Part shown: in pieces, positions 63,098 to 64,000 of the stretch
Layout of the letters: the number at the start of each line of letters is the position of its first letter
How positions within the stretch are numbered: the stretch's first letter is position 1
Origin: Bradyrhizobium sp. AZCC 1721
GTDB taxonomy: Bacteria; Pseudomonadota; Alphaproteobacteria; Rhizobiales; Xanthobacteraceae
Length of the DNA stretch: 64,000 nt
Assembly: GCF_036924715.1 (NCBI RefSeq)
Contig: NZ_JAZHSB010000001.1
Span: 2,471,001 to 2,535,000, forward strand
Direction of reading: 5' to 3'
Notes under the pieces: model-generated
What the model saw: the letters and a program-made list of their open reading frames with translations, nothing else
Told to the model about the DNA's origin: nothing
Database searches by the model: none
Made by a program: the position numbers and the translations under genes

Positions 63098-63643
63098 GTG
63101 CGCGAACGGGATGACGAATGGACCGGCCTGATGCGGTCGGCCATTGCAGGCGATAGCTCGGCGTATCATCGCCTGCTCAAGGCCGTCACGCCCGTGCTCC
63201 GGGCCGCGGCGCGCCGCGGTCTGGCGCGGGCAGGGCAACCGGTCGATCAATCCGAGGACATCGTGCAGGACATTTTGCTGGCGGTCCATCTGAAGCGGCA
63301 TACCTGGGATGTCACCGCCCCATTTGCCCCATGGCTGTTCGCGATCGCCCGCAACAAGCTGATCGATGCGCTGCGCCGCCGCGGCCGGCGCATTTTCGTC
63401 GATATTGACGATTTCGCCGAGACGCTGCCGGGCGAAGCGCCGGCCGAAACGGCTTCGCCAAGCGAGGTCGCTGCCCAGCTCCAGACGCTGCCGGCGCGGC
63501 AGCGCGAGGTGCTGCAGTCGATCGCGGTCGACAGCGCCTCGATCAAGGATACGGCCGCGAAATTTTCGATGAGCGAGGGCGCGGTGCGGGTGGCGCTGCA
63601 CCGGGGGCTGACCAGCTTGACGGCGAAGTTGCGGGAAAATTGA
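63098..63643 (+). CDS. ECF sigma factor
   Basis: A 181-residue ECF sigma factor. Region 2 includes DEWTGLMRSAIAGDSSAYHRLL, EDIVQDILLAVHLKRHTWD and APWLFAIARNKLIDALRRRGRR. Region 4 is SEVAAQLQTLPARQREVLQS...MSEGAVRVALHRGLTSL. A GTG at 63098 is chosen as start because GGTAGGAG lies just upstream; a TTG at 63062 extends the same frame. The next gene, two bases after its stop, encodes a multi-pass DUF1109-type protein. This arrangement matches redox-responsive ECF/anti-sigma pairs known from Caulobacter (SigF/NrsF) and Bradyrhizobium, so the sigma factor is likely held inactive by its membrane partner. Confidence 0.88.
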   Translation: MRERDDEWTGLMRSAIAGDSSAYHRLLKAVTPVLRAAARRGLARAGQPVDQSEDIVQDILLAVHLKRHTWDVTAPFAPWLFAIARNKLIDALRRRGRRIFVDIDDFAETLPGEAPAETASPSEVAAQLQTLPARQREVLQSIAVDSASIKDTAAKFSMSEGAVRVALHRGLTSLTAKLREN

Positions 63644-63645
63644 GC

Positions 63646-64000
63646 ATGGATACCGATCAGCTCATTCGAACGTTGGCGGCCGACAACGCGCACCGCGCGC
63701 GCCCGGTCGGCTTCGCGCTGATGCTGGCGCTCTTGGCCGCTGCACCGGTTTCGCTGTTGATGTTCTTCACCGAACTCGGCGTCAGGCCCGACGTGATGGC
63801 TGCAATGCGCAATCCGTTCTTCGACTTGAAGTTCGCGGTCACGCTGGCGCTCGCGATCTCGGCAATTGCCGTCAGCCTGCATCTGTCGCGACCCGAAGCA
63901 TCGCTGCGCGGATTTGGTTGGCTGCTGCTGGCGCCGGTGGGAATTTTGACCGCTGGGATCGGCGGCGAAATGATAATGCCGCAACGGCTGCCGATGATGA
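63646..64000 (+). CDS. DUF1109/NrsF-type membrane anti-sigma factor (cut by window edge)
   Basis: The visible 118 residues start MDTDQLIRTLAADNAHRARP and contain three hydrophobic segments: VGFALMLALLAAAPVSLLMFF, FAVTLALAISAIAVSLHL and FGWLLLAPVGILTAGIG. This matches the start of the six-helix DUF1109 family, whose members act as anti-sigma factors that respond to oxidative or metal stress. It begins two bases after the sigma gene stop. The C-terminal half, with its conserved cysteines, lies outside the window. Confidence 0.82.
   Translation, partial: MDTDQLIRTLAADNAHRARPVGFALMLALLAAAPVSLLMFFTELGVRPDVMAAMRNPFFDLKFAVTLALAISAIAVSLHLSRPEASLRGFGWLLLAPVGILTAGIGGEMIMPQRLPMM

Overview
The window looks like a chromosomal segment of a Bradyrhizobium-type alphaproteobacterium. 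The base composition is GC-rich. Intergenic spaces carry several families of hairpin repeats of the kind common in that group. The gene families also fit: a liv-type ABC transporter, Bug/TTT binding protein, imuA-imuB-dnaE2 mutasome, CoA transferases, and an ECF sigma factor with a DUF1109-type partner. The genus is inferred from gene style only. I found no rRNA or tRNA gene, transposase, integrase, prophage or CRISPR array.

Layout. 1-6.98 kb: a cut-off DUF2147 protein, a class III aminotransferase whose last codons look frameshifted, a GFA protein, a Bug-type binding protein, a phosphotransferase-like protein, a HemD-like protein and purU. 7.5-17.7 kb: a branched-chain-amino-acid-type ABC transporter operon ending in a short MetE-like methyltransferase. 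It is followed by an unnamed HTH plus Rossmann-fold protein, metK and ahcY, so the S-adenosylmethionine cycle dominates here. 17.9-26.7 kb: a Baeyer-Villiger-type monooxygenase, small proteins, a GMC oxidoreductase, an M20 amidohydrolase, ppk2 and a VOC protein. 27.0-34.9 kb: a DNA damage block, with udgX divergent from imuA-imuB-dnaE2 and a LexA-type box between them. 35.2-43.1 kb: an NfeD protease/slipin pair, an MgtC-like protein, a multi-pass membrane protein, a PilZ protein, an SDR and a CoA transferase. 43.3-50.1 kb: a heavy-metal RND efflux pair, then a second copy of the HTH plus Rossmann protein overlapping a methylenetetrahydrofolate-reductase-like gene. 50.1-64.0 kb: an amidohydrolase, FAD oxidase, LysM protein, a small membrane/hydrolase operon, a TolC-family protein, an acetyl-CoA hydrolase/transferase, an enoyl-CoA hydratase, a secreted anchor protein, and an ECF sigma factor with its likely anti-sigma factor at the right edge.

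Two things stand out. First, the two HTH plus Rossmann paralogues lie about 33 kb apart, and each sits against methyl-cycle or folate genes. This suggests an uncharacterised methyltransferase or regulator tied to one-carbon metabolism. Second, a palindromic repeat about 155 bp long lies inside both imuB and dnaE2, in the same reading frame, adding nearly the same roughly 52-residue peptide to two subunits of one mutagenic polymerase complex. Smaller observations include a repeat that supplies the C-terminus of a CoA-transferase-family enzyme and a candidate autoregulated ECF promoter.

All calls come from reading the sequence and from memory of protein families. No database search was possible.
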